Below are positions 8,580-17,106 of a stretch of DNA of 64,000 nucleotides, in pieces. Position 1 is the stretch's first letter. Every line of letters starts with the position of its first letter. The notes below the pieces were generated by a model, which ran no database searches, had not been told where the DNA came from, and saw nothing but the letters and a program-made list of their open reading frames with translations. Location of the stretch: the NCBI GenBank assembly GCA_964553105.1, contig CAZKJO010000002.1, positions 1 through 64,000 on the forward strand. The letters run 5' to 3'. This DNA comes from Profundicola sp964553105 (GTDB lineage: Bacteria > Bacteroidota > Bacteroidia > Flavobacteriales > Weeksellaceae). The position numbers and the translations under genes are program-made.

Positions 8580-9464
8580 ATGAAAAATGTATTTATTTTC
8601 TGTATTTGCATGAGCTATGCATTTGTTCAAGCTCAAAATTTCGATTATCATCCAGCTGATTGGCCCTTATTCAACGATGTTGATTTTAAATTCAAAGGAA
8701 CAGTTAAAGAAGTTGAATCAACTACTTATTCAATGAATGAAAAAGAAGAGAAAACTGAGGAATGGCAAAAGGATGTTTTAATTTTTAAAAATAATTTAAT
8801 TCATAAATGGATTCAAGAAGATTTACAATTCAAGCAAAACTTTACACAAGTCTACAGTTATATAAATGGGAAATTTCCTAAAATTAAATCTAGAGAAATA
8901 TTTGATGCCAAAAATCAATTGATTGACCAAGCAAACTATATCTATCACAAAGAACACGAAGATATAATAACTGAAATTCAAGTAAAAGAATTTGCCACAC
9001 ATCTACCTGATGCACCTCCGTTGGAATATAAGGTTGAAGTTGTATTGGATAAAAATGGTCAGAGACTAAAAGATATATATTACAGCCCTACAGGTAAACT
9101 TAAAAACGAAATTAGGCTAACATATTACCCAAATGGATTAGTTGCTTCAAAACAACGTTATGACAGAGAAAATAATTGGGTAATGACGGATTCTATAGTT
9201 TATGGACCTATGATGAGAAAAACTAAGGATATCATTGTTTACCCAAATCAAAATCCAGAAGAAGAACCTGTTTTTGTTTCAATGGAATACACATACGCAA
9301 AAAATGGTCTCATTGAAGAGTTTAAATTACAAGAAACAGAAATTGAATTTATTTACAAACTAGATGAAAAAGGAAACTGGATAAAAAGACGTAGCTATAT
9401 ATTGGAAAACGATGAAAGAAAACCTTACCAATTAATAGAAAGAAAGATTACTTATGATAAGTAA
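8580..9464 (+). CDS. Secreted protein of unknown function
   Basis: This 294-residue protein has a signal peptide (residues 1-19, ending FVQAQ), so it is exported. I do not recognise a named family. The body is rich in charged and aromatic residues and has short repeats resembling YD/MORN-like strands: YYSPTGKLKNEIRLTYYPNG, YTYAKNGLIEEF and YKLDEKGNWIKR. Proteins of this type are common in Bacteroidetes as single periplasmic or outer-membrane-associated beta proteins. It lies alone, divergent from sodC and convergent with the ribosomal operon, and shares the bidirectional terminator at 9546-9576. Confidence 0.75.
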   Translation: MKNVFIFCICMSYAFVQAQNFDYHPADWPLFNDVDFKFKGTVKEVESTTYSMNEKEEKTEEWQKDVLIFKNNLIHKWIQEDLQFKQNFTQVYSYINGKFPKIKSREIFDAKNQLIDQANYIYHKEHEDIITEIQVKEFATHLPDAPPLEYKVEVVLDKNGQRLKDIYYSPTGKLKNEIRLTYYPNGLVASKQRYDRENNWVMTDSIVYGPMMRKTKDIIVYPNQNPEEEPVFVSMEYTYAKNGLIEEFKLQETEIEFIYKLDEKGNWIKRRSYILENDERKPYQLIERKITYDK

Positions 9465-9545
9465 AAATTAAGTTGTGTTATGGAAACTATTAGGTCAGTT
9501 TTAATTAAAATAGTTAGTATCATTTGTCCTTAAAAATAGAAACAA

Positions 9546-9576
9546 AAAAAGCGATTACTTTTTGGTAATCGCTTTT
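9546..9576 (-). terminator. Bidirectional terminator ending the alpha operon
   Basis: GCGATTAC (9551-9558) and GTAATCGC (9565-9572) form a perfect stem with A and T runs on both sides. It should end both the secreted-protein gene on the plus strand and the rplQ end of the ribosomal operon on the minus strand. Confidence 0.9.
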
Positions 9577-9600
9577 AATATATTTAAGAGAGAATATTAT

Positions 9601-10062
9601 TTATTCTTCTTCGTTCTTAGCTGTTGTAGCTGCTGCAGCACTTTTGCTTCCTCCTCTACGGCTACGACGAGTTTTCTTACCTGCATCGTTTGGATTGTAT
9701 ATCTCGTTAAAGTCTACCAATTCGATCATGGCCATTTCAGCTCCGTCACCTTTTCTGAATCCAGTTTTGATGATACGTGTATATCCTCCTGGTCTATTTG
9801 CAATTTTAGGTGCAACTTCTCTGAATAATTCAGAAACTGCTGTTTTGTCTTGTAAGTAACTAAATACCATACGACGAGAAGCCGTAGTATCGTTTTTACC
9901 TTTCGTCAATAACGGTTCTATATAAACTCTCAACGCTTTAGCTTTTGCTACTGTTGTGTTGATTCTCTTATGCATTATAAGTGATGTTCCCATATTCGCC
10001 AACATTGCGCGTCTATGACCTTTTTGTCTACTTAAATGATTGAATTTCTTTCCGTGTCTCAT
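9601..10062 (-). CDS. rplQ: 50S ribosomal protein L17
   Basis: This 153-residue protein starts MRHGKKFNHLSRQKGHRRAM, the L17 signature. The core covers about residues 1-120. Beyond it is a tail rich in Arg, Lys, Ser and Ala that ends in three Glu, giving about 25 residues more than the E. coli protein. L17 sits near the peptide exit tunnel. It is the last gene of the cluster, 6 bases after rpoA, as in most bacteria, and is followed by a strong terminator. Confidence 0.97.
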   Translation of the reverse strand: MRHGKKFNHLSRQKGHRRAMLANMGTSLIMHKRINTTVAKAKALRVYIEPLLTKGKNDTTASRRMVFSYLQDKTAVSELFREVAPKIANRPGGYTRIIKTGFRKGDGAEMAMIELVDFNEIYNPNDAGKKTRRSRRGGSKSAAAATTAKNEEE

Positions 10063-10068
10063 GATTTC

Positions 10069-11061
10069 TTATTCTACGTCTAATTTATATTTAGATATGT
10101 CCATACCAAAGCCTAAACCTTTGTTTCCGACTAATTCTTCTAATTCAGTTAAAGACTTCTTACCGAAGTTTCTGAATTTCATTAGATCTCCTTTGGAATA
10201 AGACACTAATTCTCCTAATGTTTCTACTTCTGCTGCTTTCAAACAGTTTAATGCTCTTACTGACAAGTCAAGATCTACCAGTTTGGTTTTCAATAACTGA
10301 CGCATGTGCAATGCTTCTTCGTCGTAAGTTTCACTTTGTGCTACTTCCTCAGCTTCTAACGTAATTCTCTCATTAGAGAATAACATGAAGTGGTGGATTA
10401 ATATTTTTGCTGCCTCTGTAAGCGCTTGTTGTGGGTGTATAGAACCATCAGTTTCGATGTTTAAAATCAACTTTTCGTAATCTGTTTTTTGTTCAACACG
10501 ATAGTTATCGATATTGTACTTTACATTTTTGATAGGTGTAAAGATGGAGTCGATAGCTATTGTACCTACAGGTGCATTTGCTTGTTTGTTGTCGTCAGCA
10601 GGAACATAACCTCTACCTTTTTCGATAGTTAAAGTCATATCTAGCTTAACAGATTTATCCATATTGGCTATTACCAATTCTGGGTTTAAAACTTGAAAGC
10701 CTGAAATGAATTTACTTAAATCACCAGCTGTAAGTTGATTTTGTTTAGAAATGCTTACGTTAACTGTTTCGGTTTCGGTATCTTCTATTTGTCTTTTGAA
10801 TCTAACTTTCTTAAGATTCAATATAATTTCTGTTACGTCTTCTACGACACCTGTAATGGTTGAGAATTCGTGATCAACGCCTTCTATCTTAAGAGAAGAA
10901 AAAGCGAACCCCTCCAAAGAAGAAAGCAATACACGACGTAATGCATTCCCCACTGTCAAACCATAGCCTGGTTCTAACGGGCGGAATTCGAACTCACCAG
11001 AAAACTGGTCAGCTTCTATTAAAACAACCTTATCAGGTTTTATAAAATTTAAAATAGCCAT
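10069..11061 (-). CDS. rpoA: DNA-directed RNA polymerase subunit alpha
   Basis: Alpha (330 residues) dimerises to seed RNA polymerase assembly. The N-terminal domain (about 1-235) shows GYGLTVGNALRRVLLSSL and the dimer helix. An acidic linker leads to the C-terminal domain (about 255-325) with LNCLKAAEVETLGELV and FGKKSLTELEELV, the helix-hairpin-helix that contacts UP elements and activators. Gene order rpsM-rpsK-rpsD-rpoA-rplQ is the standard alpha operon. Length and motifs are normal. Confidence 0.98.
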   Translation of the reverse strand: MAILNFIKPDKVVLIEADQFSGEFEFRPLEPGYGLTVGNALRRVLLSSLEGFAFSSLKIEGVDHEFSTITGVVEDVTEIILNLKKVRFKRQIEDTETETVNVSISKQNQLTAGDLSKFISGFQVLNPELVIANMDKSVKLDMTLTIEKGRGYVPADDNKQANAPVGTIAIDSIFTPIKNVKYNIDNYRVEQKTDYEKLILNIETDGSIHPQQALTEAAKILIHHFMLFSNERITLEAEEVAQSETYDEEALHMRQLLKTKLVDLDLSVRALNCLKAAEVETLGELVSYSKGDLMKFRNFGKKSLTELEELVGNKGLGFGMDISKYKLDVE

Positions 11062-11086
11062 ATATTGAAAAGATATTTTTGGGTTA

Positions 11087-11689
11087 TTATTTAGAGTAAA
11101 GCTCGACGATCAATTGCTCCTTGATGTCTTCTGGGATTTGAATTCTCTCAGGAATAGCCTGAAAAGTTCCAGATTTGGTTGCTTCGTTCCATGTTAACCA
11201 CTCATAATCATTTCTATGTAATAAAGACTCTTCTATTGTGTTTAACGACTTAGACTTTTCGCGAACAGCTACTACATCTCCTTCGTTTAATTGGTAAGAA
11301 GGAATATTTACTATCTCCCCGTTAACGGTTACGTGCTTGTGTGATACTAATTGACGTGCTGCAGGACGAGAAGGTGCTATACCAAGGCGGTAAACTACGT
11401 TATCAAGTCTTCTTTCACATAATTGTAATAGTACTTCACCAGTAATTCCTTTAGCTCTTGTAGAAGCTTTATACATGTTAGAGAATTGACGCTCTAATAT
11501 ACCGTAAGTATACTTAGCTTTTTGTTTCTCCATCAATTGCATAGAATACTCTGATTTCTTTCCACGACGACGGTTTGGTCCGTGCTGTCCTGGAGGATAC
11601 TTTCTTCTCTCGAAAGATTTGTCATCACCGTAAATTGCTTTACCGAATTTACGGGCTATTTTTGTTTTAGGTCCTGTATATCTTGCCAT
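11087..11689 (-). CDS. rpsD: 30S ribosomal protein S4
   Basis: This 200-residue S4 is of the Zn-independent type. It begins MARYTGPKTKIARKFG and contains the S4 RNA-binding fold around residues 90-150 (CERRLDNVVYRLGIAPSR, then QLVSHKHVTVNG). S4 starts assembly of the 30S body and in E. coli represses the alpha operon translationally. It lies between rpsK and rpoA as expected. No leader structure was recognised here. Confidence 0.97.
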   Translation of the reverse strand: MARYTGPKTKIARKFGKAIYGDDKSFERRKYPPGQHGPNRRRGKKSEYSMQLMEKQKAKYTYGILERQFSNMYKASTRAKGITGEVLLQLCERRLDNVVYRLGIAPSRPAARQLVSHKHVTVNGEIVNIPSYQLNEGDVVAVREKSKSLNTIEESLLHRNDYEWLTWNEATKSGTFQAIPERIQIPEDIKEQLIVELYSK

Positions 11690-11731
11690 AATGTTTTATA
11701 TTTTAAGGATTAGAATTTTAAGAATTTAAAA

Positions 11732-12136
11732 TTAAACTCTTCTTCTTTTGGGAGGTCTACATCCGTTGTGTGGAAGTGGCGTAACATCTACGATCTCACT
11801 TACTTCGATTCCTGAATTGTGGATAGCGCGAATCGCTGACTCTCTACCAGTTCCAGGCCCTTTAACGAATACTTTCACTCTTCTTAATCCCGCTTCGAAA
11901 GCTACTTGAGCACAATCCTCAGCCGCAACTTGAGCAGCATAAGGTGTGTTCTTCTTAGATCCTCTAAAGCCCATTTTACCGGCAGATGACCAAGAGATAA
12001 CTTCTCCTTTTTTATTAGTTAGAGATATAATTACATTATTGAATGTCGCTTGAACGTGAGCTTCCCCGTTAGCTTCTACCTTAACGTTACGCTTTTTAGC
12101 TTTTGCCTTAGCACCTTTCTGTTGTTTCTTTGCCAT
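11732..12136 (-). CDS. rpsK: 30S ribosomal protein S11
   Basis: This 134-residue protein has a basic Lys/Ala-rich N-terminus, then the conserved core with HVQATFNNVIISLTN, GKMGFRGSKK, VKGPGTGRESAIRA and the C-terminus ending HNGCRPPKRRRV, which is diagnostic for S11. It contributes to the platform and the Shine-Dalgarno/anti-Shine-Dalgarno region of the 30S subunit. It follows rpsM by 11 bases. Confidence 0.98.
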   Translation of the reverse strand: MAKKQQKGAKAKAKKRNVKVEANGEAHVQATFNNVIISLTNKKGEVISWSSAGKMGFRGSKKNTPYAAQVAAEDCAQVAFEAGLRRVKVFVKGPGTGRESAIRAIHNSGIEVSEIVDVTPLPHNGCRPPKRRRV

Positions 12137-12147
12137 AGCTAATTAAA

Positions 12148-12525
12148 TTATTTAGTTGCTTTTTTCTTGTTAGCAACAGTTTTTCTTTTTCCTTTACGTG
12201 TACGTGAATTGTTCTTGGTTCTCTGACCTCTCAAAGGTAAACCTAAACGATGACGAATCCCTCTTTGACTACCAATGTCCATAAGACGTTTGATGTTTAA
12301 TTGAGTTTCTGAACGCAATTCCCCTTCTACTTTGTAAGTTTCTGATAATGCCTTTCTGATACCATTGATATCATCATCATCCCAATCATTAACTTTTTTA
12401 CTTTCGTCAACGCCAGCTTTTTCAAGAATTTTTTCTGCTGTGCTTCTTCCGATACCATAGATGTAAGTTAAACCTATTACACCTCTTTTATTCTTTGGTA
12501 AATCTACTCCTGCTATACGTGCCAT
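12148..12525 (-). CDS. rpsM: 30S ribosomal protein S13
   Basis: This 125-residue protein begins MARIAGVDLPKNKRGVIGLTY and contains IGSQRGIRHRLGLPLRGQRT followed by a basic tail, the standard S13 arrangement. S13 lies in the 30S head and contacts L5 and the P-site tRNA. It follows rpmJ by 12 bases and heads the alpha part of the cluster. Confidence 0.98.
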   Translation of the reverse strand: MARIAGVDLPKNKRGVIGLTYIYGIGRSTAEKILEKAGVDESKKVNDWDDDDINGIRKALSETYKVEGELRSETQLNIKRLMDIGSQRGIRHRLGLPLRGQRTKNNSRTRKGKRKTVANKKKATK

Positions 12526-12537
12526 AATTTTCTTGAA

Positions 12538-12654
12538 TTAACCTTGACGTTGTTTAAATTTCGGGTTTTTTTTGTTGATCACATATAAGCGACCATTTCT
12601 ACGAACGATTTTGCAATCCGCACTACGTTTCTTAATAGATGCTCTAACTTTCAT
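12538..12654 (-). CDS. rpmJ: 50S ribosomal protein L36, zinc-independent form
   Basis: This gene encodes a 38-residue protein from ATG at 12654. It begins MKVRASIKKRSADCKIVRR and ends NPKFKQRQG, the L36 pattern. Of the four zinc ligands usual in the C+ form only Cys14 remains; the others are Ser11, Asn27 and Phe33, so it cannot form the zinc ribbon. That is the C-minus form. It sits between infA and rpsM as in most bacteria. Confidence 0.95.
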   Translation of the reverse strand: MKVRASIKKRSADCKIVRRNGRLYVINKKNPKFKQRQG

Positions 12655-12704
12655 TTTAATGTTTTTTATATACTCCGATCTCCTTTTTGAAGACCTTCTA
12701 ATTA

Positions 12705-12920
12705 TTAATATCTGTAGGTAATTCTACCTTTTGTTAAATCGTATGGTGACATTTCCATTTTTACTTTGTCACCTGGTAATAACTTAATATAGTGCATTCT
12801 CATCTTACCAGAGATATGCGCTGTTACTACGTGATTGTTCTCTAATTCTACACGGAACATTGCATTTGATAATGCTTCTATAATTGTTCCGTCTTGTTCG
12901 ATATGTTTTTGTTTAGCCAT
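12705..12920 (-). CDS. infA: Translation initiation factor IF-1
   Basis: This 71-residue protein is a single OB-fold domain, with IEQDGTIIEALSNAMFRVEL, HVVTAHISGKMR and LPGDKVKMEMSPYDLTKGRI. IF-1 binds the ribosomal A site during initiation and helps IF-2 and IF-3. It follows secY by 20 bases and precedes rpmJ, the normal order in the spc-alpha junction of many phyla. Confidence 0.97.
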   Translation of the reverse strand: MAKQKHIEQDGTIIEALSNAMFRVELENNHVVTAHISGKMRMHYIKLLPGDKVKMEMSPYDLTKGRITYRY

Positions 12921-12940
12921 AGTCTTATTAGGTACAGATT

Positions 12941-14311
12941 TTATGCCATTTTTTTACTTACCCTATCTGTCTGCATCATACCATCATAATGGTGATTCAA
13001 CAAGTAAGTATTGATTTGCTGCATTGTATCTAATGTTACACCTACCAAAATCAATAGAGATGTACCTCCAAAGAAGTACGAAAATCCAGCTCCAACGCCT
13101 AACTTATATACAATCGCCGGTAAAATTGCCAGCAAAGCTAAGAAAATTGCGCCAGGTAACGTAATTTTTGATAAAATGTCATCTAAAAAGTTTGCCGTAT
13201 CTTTACCAGGTTTTACCCTAGGGATAATTCCGCCATTTCTTCTTAAATCTTCTGCCATTTGGTTAACTGGAATAGTTACAGCAGTATAAAAGAATGTAAA
13301 TAATACAACTAAAATACCGAAGATAACTGAATACCAAAGACTAAATGGATCGCCTAAACTTTGGAAAAATCCTGGAACTTTTCCTTCCTCATAAATTAAG
13401 CCGGCTAAAACACCTGGTAAAAACATAATTGCTTGCGCAAAAATGATTGGCATTACACCAGCAGCGTTTACTTTTAAAGGAATATATTGTCTAACTGTAT
13501 TAGTAAATGTTTTCATGAAGTTACTACTTCCACCTTGTGCTCTACCCACATATTGTACTGGTACTTGGCGAACTGCCATTACTAATACCACACATGCTAA
13601 AATACAAAGCAAGAATCCTACTACTTCGAATAAAACAAAAATACCAGGTTGTGTTGTAATCTCAGAGAAAAAAGCATTAGGCAAGTCAGCCATAATACCA
13701 ATCATAATCAATAAGGAAATACCATTTCCTATACCTTTATCTGTAATTTTCTCTCCTAACCACATAGCAAACATAGTACCTGTCACTAGTAATATAGTAG
13801 ATGGGAACCAGAACCAGAAACTAGCTGGATTGATAACATATGCTGCAGATATAGCAGGATCTGAATAAGGTAAGAAGTAGTTAGTTACTGATGTAAGATA
13901 AGCTGGAGCTTGAACCAAACAAATTGCAATTGTTAGATAACGTGTAATTTGTGTAACCTTCTTACGACCAGATTCTCCTTCTTTTTGTAGCTTCTGTAGA
14001 TATGGCAGTGCCAACCCCATCAGCTGAATTACAATACTAGCGGAAATATAGGGCATAATACCCAAGGCTAGGATAGATGCTCTAGAAAAACCACCTCCGG
14101 TGAATGCATTCAAAAGCCCCAAAATCCCGGTTTCCTGACCCGAACCTCTAGCGCTTAAAACGTTATGATCTATTTCGCTCAAGTCGATTCCGGGTAAAGG
14201 TATATAAGAACCAAATCTGTATACTAATAGCATAGCTAAAGTAAACAGAATTTTGTTTCTCAACTCTTCGATTGCCCAGATGTTTTTTAGTGTATCAAAA
14301 AAGCCTTTCAT
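12941..14311 (-). CDS. secY: Protein translocase subunit SecY
   Basis: SecY (456 residues) is the central pore of the Sec translocon and has about ten membrane helices. Recognisable stretches are RNKILFTLAMLLVYRFGSYIPLPG near the start (described here as the first helix), GIMPYISASIVIQL (plug/helix 2), GEKITDKGIGNGISLLI and AVRQVPVQYVGRAQ in the cytoplasmic loop. The order rplO-secY-infA is standard. Its partner secG is in this window at 41175-41543. Confidence 0.98.
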   Translation of the reverse strand: MKGFFDTLKNIWAIEELRNKILFTLAMLLVYRFGSYIPLPGIDLSEIDHNVLSARGSGQETGILGLLNAFTGGGFSRASILALGIMPYISASIVIQLMGLALPYLQKLQKEGESGRKKVTQITRYLTIAICLVQAPAYLTSVTNYFLPYSDPAISAAYVINPASFWFWFPSTILLVTGTMFAMWLGEKITDKGIGNGISLLIMIGIMADLPNAFFSEITTQPGIFVLFEVVGFLLCILACVVLVMAVRQVPVQYVGRAQGGSSNFMKTFTNTVRQYIPLKVNAAGVMPIIFAQAIMFLPGVLAGLIYEEGKVPGFFQSLGDPFSLWYSVIFGILVVLFTFFYTAVTIPVNQMAEDLRRNGGIIPRVKPGKDTANFLDDILSKITLPGAIFLALLAILPAIVYKLGVGAGFSYFFGGTSLLILVGVTLDTMQQINTYLLNHHYDGMMQTDRVSKKMA

Positions 14312-14323
14312 CCAAATATAATA

Positions 14324-14773
14324 TTAAATAGTTTGTGCCTTACCACCGGCTTTTTCGATAGCCTCTTGTGCCGTTTTGGTAAACTTGTCTGCAACTACGG
14401 TAACTGATGCTGTTAACTCACCTCTACCTAGAATTTTTACTAAATCCTTTTTAGATGCCAATCCGAATTGTACGAATGTTTCTTTATTAATCTCACCAGA
14501 CAAGCCTTTGTCTTCAATTAATGTTTGAATAGTATCTAAATTGATTCCTGTATATTCTTTTCTATTGATGTTCGTGAAACCAAATTTAGGTACACGTCTC
14601 TGTAATGGCATTTGACCACCTTCGAAACCAATTTTTCTTGAATACCCTGAACGAGATTTCGCCCCTTTGTGTCCACGACCAGATGTACCAGCGTTTCCTG
14701 AAGCCTCACCTCTACCTTTACGGTATTTCCCTTTTACTGAACCTTTCGCAGGTCTTAAATTACTTAATTTCAT
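14324..14773 (-). CDS. rplO: 50S ribosomal protein L15
   Basis: This 149-residue protein begins MKLSNLRPAKGSVKGKYRKG, followed by a Gly-rich basic arm (GNAGTSGRGHKGAKSRSGY) and a globular domain with FEGGQMPLQRRVPKFGF. It is a late-assembly large-subunit protein. It follows rpmD by 18 bases and precedes secY by 12, as expected. Confidence 0.97.
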   Translation of the reverse strand: MKLSNLRPAKGSVKGKYRKGRGEASGNAGTSGRGHKGAKSRSGYSRKIGFEGGQMPLQRRVPKFGFTNINRKEYTGINLDTIQTLIEDKGLSGEINKETFVQFGLASKKDLVKILGRGELTASVTVVADKFTKTAQEAIEKAGGKAQTI

Positions 14774-14791
14774 TCCTTACTATTTTTTAGG

Positions 14792-14971
14792 TTAAGCTTT
14801 TTCAACTTTAACCATATGGCTAACTTTCTCAATCATCCCCATTATCTCAGGAGTGTCGTTGTGTTCAACCGTTTGATTTAACTTTCTAAAACCTAAAGCC
14901 TCTAATGTAGCTTTTTGTCTTTTAGTGCGGTTGATCGAACTTTTAACCTGTGTTACTTTTATCTTTGCCAT
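14792..14971 (-). CDS. rpmD: 50S ribosomal protein L30
   Basis: This short gene encodes 59 residues from ATG at 14971. The protein begins MAKIKVTQVKSSINRTKRQK and continues ATLEALGFRKLNQTVEHNDT, the usual L30 ferredoxin-like fold. It lies between rpsE and rplO in the standard spc order, 9 bases after rpsE. Confidence 0.95.
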   Translation of the reverse strand: MAKIKVTQVKSSINRTKRQKATLEALGFRKLNQTVEHNDTPEIMGMIEKVSHMVKVEKA

Positions 14972-14980
14972 GTCTTTTTA

Positions 14981-15502
14981 TTAACCTTTTAAAACTTTAC
15001 TTACAGGTATACCTCTTAATCTAGAGATTTCATTCACACTTCTCATACTCAATAAAGCTTTCATTGTTGCCTTAACAACATTGTGTGGGTTAGAAGATCC
15101 TTTAGATTTAGATAGTACGTCTTGAATACCAACTGACTCTAATACGGCACGAACTGCACCTCCAGCAATCAATCCTGTACCTTCTGAAGCTGGTCTCATA
15201 AAGATTTGAGCTCCTGAATATCTAGATTCTTGATTATGAGGAATTGTATGCCCGTCTAATGGGATTCTTACTAAATTTTTCTTAGCATCTTCAATTGCTT
15301 TTTGAATTGCAGTAGCAACGTCTTTAGATTTCCCTAAACCGTATCCTACTACTCCTTTTTCGTCTCCTACCACTACAATAGCAGAGAATCCAAAAGTTCT
15401 ACCTCCTTTTGTTACTTTAGTAACACGTTGAACACCTACTAGTCTATCAACTAATTCTAAACCTCCTGGTTTAACTTTTTCTATATTATTGAATCCTAAC
15501 AT
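14981..15502 (-). CDS. rpsE: 30S ribosomal protein S5
   Basis: This 173-residue protein has an N-terminal double-stranded RNA-binding domain (LVDRLVGVQRVTKVTKGGRT and VGDEKGVVGYGLGKSKDV) and a C-terminal domain with GTGLIAGGAVRAVLE. S5 lies at the mRNA entrance and affects decoding fidelity. The gene order rplR-rpsE-rpmD is standard. Confidence 0.98.
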   Translation of the reverse strand: MLGFNNIEKVKPGGLELVDRLVGVQRVTKVTKGGRTFGFSAIVVVGDEKGVVGYGLGKSKDVATAIQKAIEDAKKNLVRIPLDGHTIPHNQESRYSGAQIFMRPASEGTGLIAGGAVRAVLESVGIQDVLSKSKGSSNPHNVVKATMKALLSMRSVNEISRLRGIPVSKVLKG

Positions 15503-15511
15503 AATCTGTTT

Positions 15512-15868
15512 TTAGAACTTTAATCCTCCTTCTCTAGCGCCTTTAGCTAACGCTTCTATTCTACCATGATAAATAAACCCGTTTCTGTCGAAAATCACAT
15601 TCTCGATTCCAGCTGCTTTTGCTTTTTCGGCAACCTTCTTACCTACGATTGTAGATATTTCAGATTTGGTACCTTTAGTTCCAGCTATATCATTCTCTCT
15701 GGAAGAAGCTGATGCTAAAGTAACACCATTAATATCGTCTATAATTTGAGCATATATCTCTTTGTTAGATCTATATACAGATAAACGTGGACGTTCTGGT
15801 GTTCCTTGAATGTTCTTACGAACACGACGTTTAATTTTTAATCTCTTTTCCGTTTTATCTAGTGCCAT
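15512..15868 (-). CDS. rplR: 50S ribosomal protein L18
   Basis: This 118-residue protein has RVRKNIQGTPERPRLSVYRS and the C-terminal VIFDRNGFIYHGRIEALA, both diagnostic of L18. L18 binds 5S rRNA with L5 and L25. It lies between rplF and rpsE as usual. Confidence 0.97.
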   Translation of the reverse strand: MALDKTEKRLKIKRRVRKNIQGTPERPRLSVYRSNKEIYAQIIDDINGVTLASASSRENDIAGTKGTKSEISTIVGKKVAEKAKAAGIENVIFDRNGFIYHGRIEALAKGAREGGLKF

Positions 15869-15882
15869 AATTGTAATTTTTA

Positions 15883-16428
15883 TTATGCAGACTTACCTGC
15901 TTTACGTCTTAAGATTTCTCCAACAAACTTAACTCCTTTTCCTTTGTATGGTTCTGGCTTACGGAAACTTCTAATTTTCGCAGCGATATTACCGACCAAT
16001 TGTTTGTCGTAAGAAGACAACTTGATGATTGGATTTTTACCTTTTTCAGAAATAGTTTCAACTGTTACTTCTTCTGGTAATTGCATAACGATGTTATGTG
16101 AGAAACCTAAGGATAAATCTAATCTTTGACCTTGATTAGAGGCACGATAACCTACTCCTACAAGCTCTAACTCCTTAGTCCATCCTTTATCTAGACCTTC
16201 TACCATGTTATTGATAAGCGCTCTATATAAACCATGTAAAGCTTTATCTTCTTTACTATCTGATGGTCTTTCTACGGATAAAACTCCATCATCGATGGTT
16301 ACGTTAAATCCTTCTCTTAATTCTTGTTTTAATTCTGCTTTACTACCCTTTACTGTAACTACATTGTCTTTAACATCGACATTGATGTTAGCAGGTATGG
16401 TAATAGTTGCTAGCCCTATTCTTGACAT
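15883..16428 (-). CDS. rplF: 50S ribosomal protein L6
   Basis: I place the start at ATG 16428, giving 181 residues that begin MSRIGLATITIPANINVDVK. The longer frame from 16476 would add 16 residues and overlap rpsH, and the family start is MSRIG. The two L6 domains and the C-terminal EPYKGKGVKFVGEILRRKAGK signature are present. L6 lies near the factor-binding site. It follows rpsH by 19 bases. Confidence 0.96.
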   Translation of the reverse strand: MSRIGLATITIPANINVDVKDNVVTVKGSKAELKQELREGFNVTIDDGVLSVERPSDSKEDKALHGLYRALINNMVEGLDKGWTKELELVGVGYRASNQGQRLDLSLGFSHNIVMQLPEEVTVETISEKGKNPIIKLSSYDKQLVGNIAAKIRSFRKPEPYKGKGVKFVGEILRRKAGKSA

Positions 16429-16447
16429 TGATTCTTGCTTTAGTTGA

Positions 16448-16849
16448 TTAATATACGTAACACAAAACTTCGCCACCTACGTTTTCCTGACGCGCTTGCT
16501 TATCTGTCATTACACCATGCGAAGTAGAGACAATTGCTACTCCTAGTCCGTTCAATACCCTTGGCAACTCACCTGCACCGGCATACTTACGTAAGCCTGG
16601 CTTTGAAGCTCTTTCGATTTTGCGAATTGCGGGAGTTTTGGTCTTTTTATCATATTTCAAGGCGATCTTGATTGTACCTTGATGACCGTTATCATCCTCA
16701 AACTTATAGTTCAGGATGTAACCTTGTTCAAAAAGAATTTTGGTAATATTCTTTTTTAAATTAGATGCAGGAATCTCCACCAATTTGTGGCCTGCCATCA
16801 TAGCATTTCTAATGCGTGTTAAAAAATCAGAAATTGGATCTGTGTGCAT
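16448..16849 (-). CDS. rpsH: 30S ribosomal protein S8
   Basis: This 133-residue protein begins MHTDPISDFLTRIRNAMMAG and ends with STSHGVMTDKQARQENVGGE plus VLCYVY, the S8 signature. S8 organises the central domain of 16S rRNA. Unusually for an spc operon it is not adjacent to rpsN: 1090 bases separate them. It has its own consensus promoter at 16956-16985, so it is the first gene of the downstream half of the split cluster. Confidence 0.97.
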   Translation of the reverse strand: MHTDPISDFLTRIRNAMMAGHKLVEIPASNLKKNITKILFEQGYILNYKFEDDNGHQGTIKIALKYDKKTKTPAIRKIERASKPGLRKYAGAGELPRVLNGLGVAIVSTSHGVMTDKQARQENVGGEVLCYVY

Positions 16850-16866
16850 ATAATGGTTTATTTTAG

Positions 16867-16892
16867 AGTATAGTAGCCAAAATACTACTACT
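16867..16892 (-). promoter_or_regulatory. Hairpin in the rpsH leader
   Basis: TAGTAG (16871-16876), an 8-base loop and CTACTA (16885-16890) form a 6-bp inverted repeat about 20 bases upstream of the rpsH start, within the predicted leader of about 100 bases. A leader structure could serve autoregulation by a ribosomal protein, but I see no match that would prove S8 binding. Confidence 0.35.
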
Positions 16893-16955
16893 TTTAAACT
16901 TAAACTTATTTTAACTCAATGGTAATGTTTCTATAGACTTACGCATTAAGGGATG

Positions 16956-16985
16956 CAAATGTAGGAATAAATTCTGAAACAGCAA
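16956..16985 (-). promoter_or_regulatory. Sigma-A promoter in front of rpsH (restarts the spc operon)
   Basis: On the minus strand TTG (16983-16985), exactly 19 bases, and TACATTTG (16956-16963) match the Bacteroidetes consensus completely. It would give a leader of about 100 bases and drive rpsH to rplQ. Confidence 0.8.
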
Positions 16986-17106
16986 ACAATATCAGGAAAT
17001 TATGTTTAAAGATTTGTGGGTAGGTTTGCTTCTAAGGTACTAAATGCGCAAAAGAGAAAAACTGCGTTTGATTTGAAATGAATAAATAAAAAGTAAAATA
17101 CCAAGA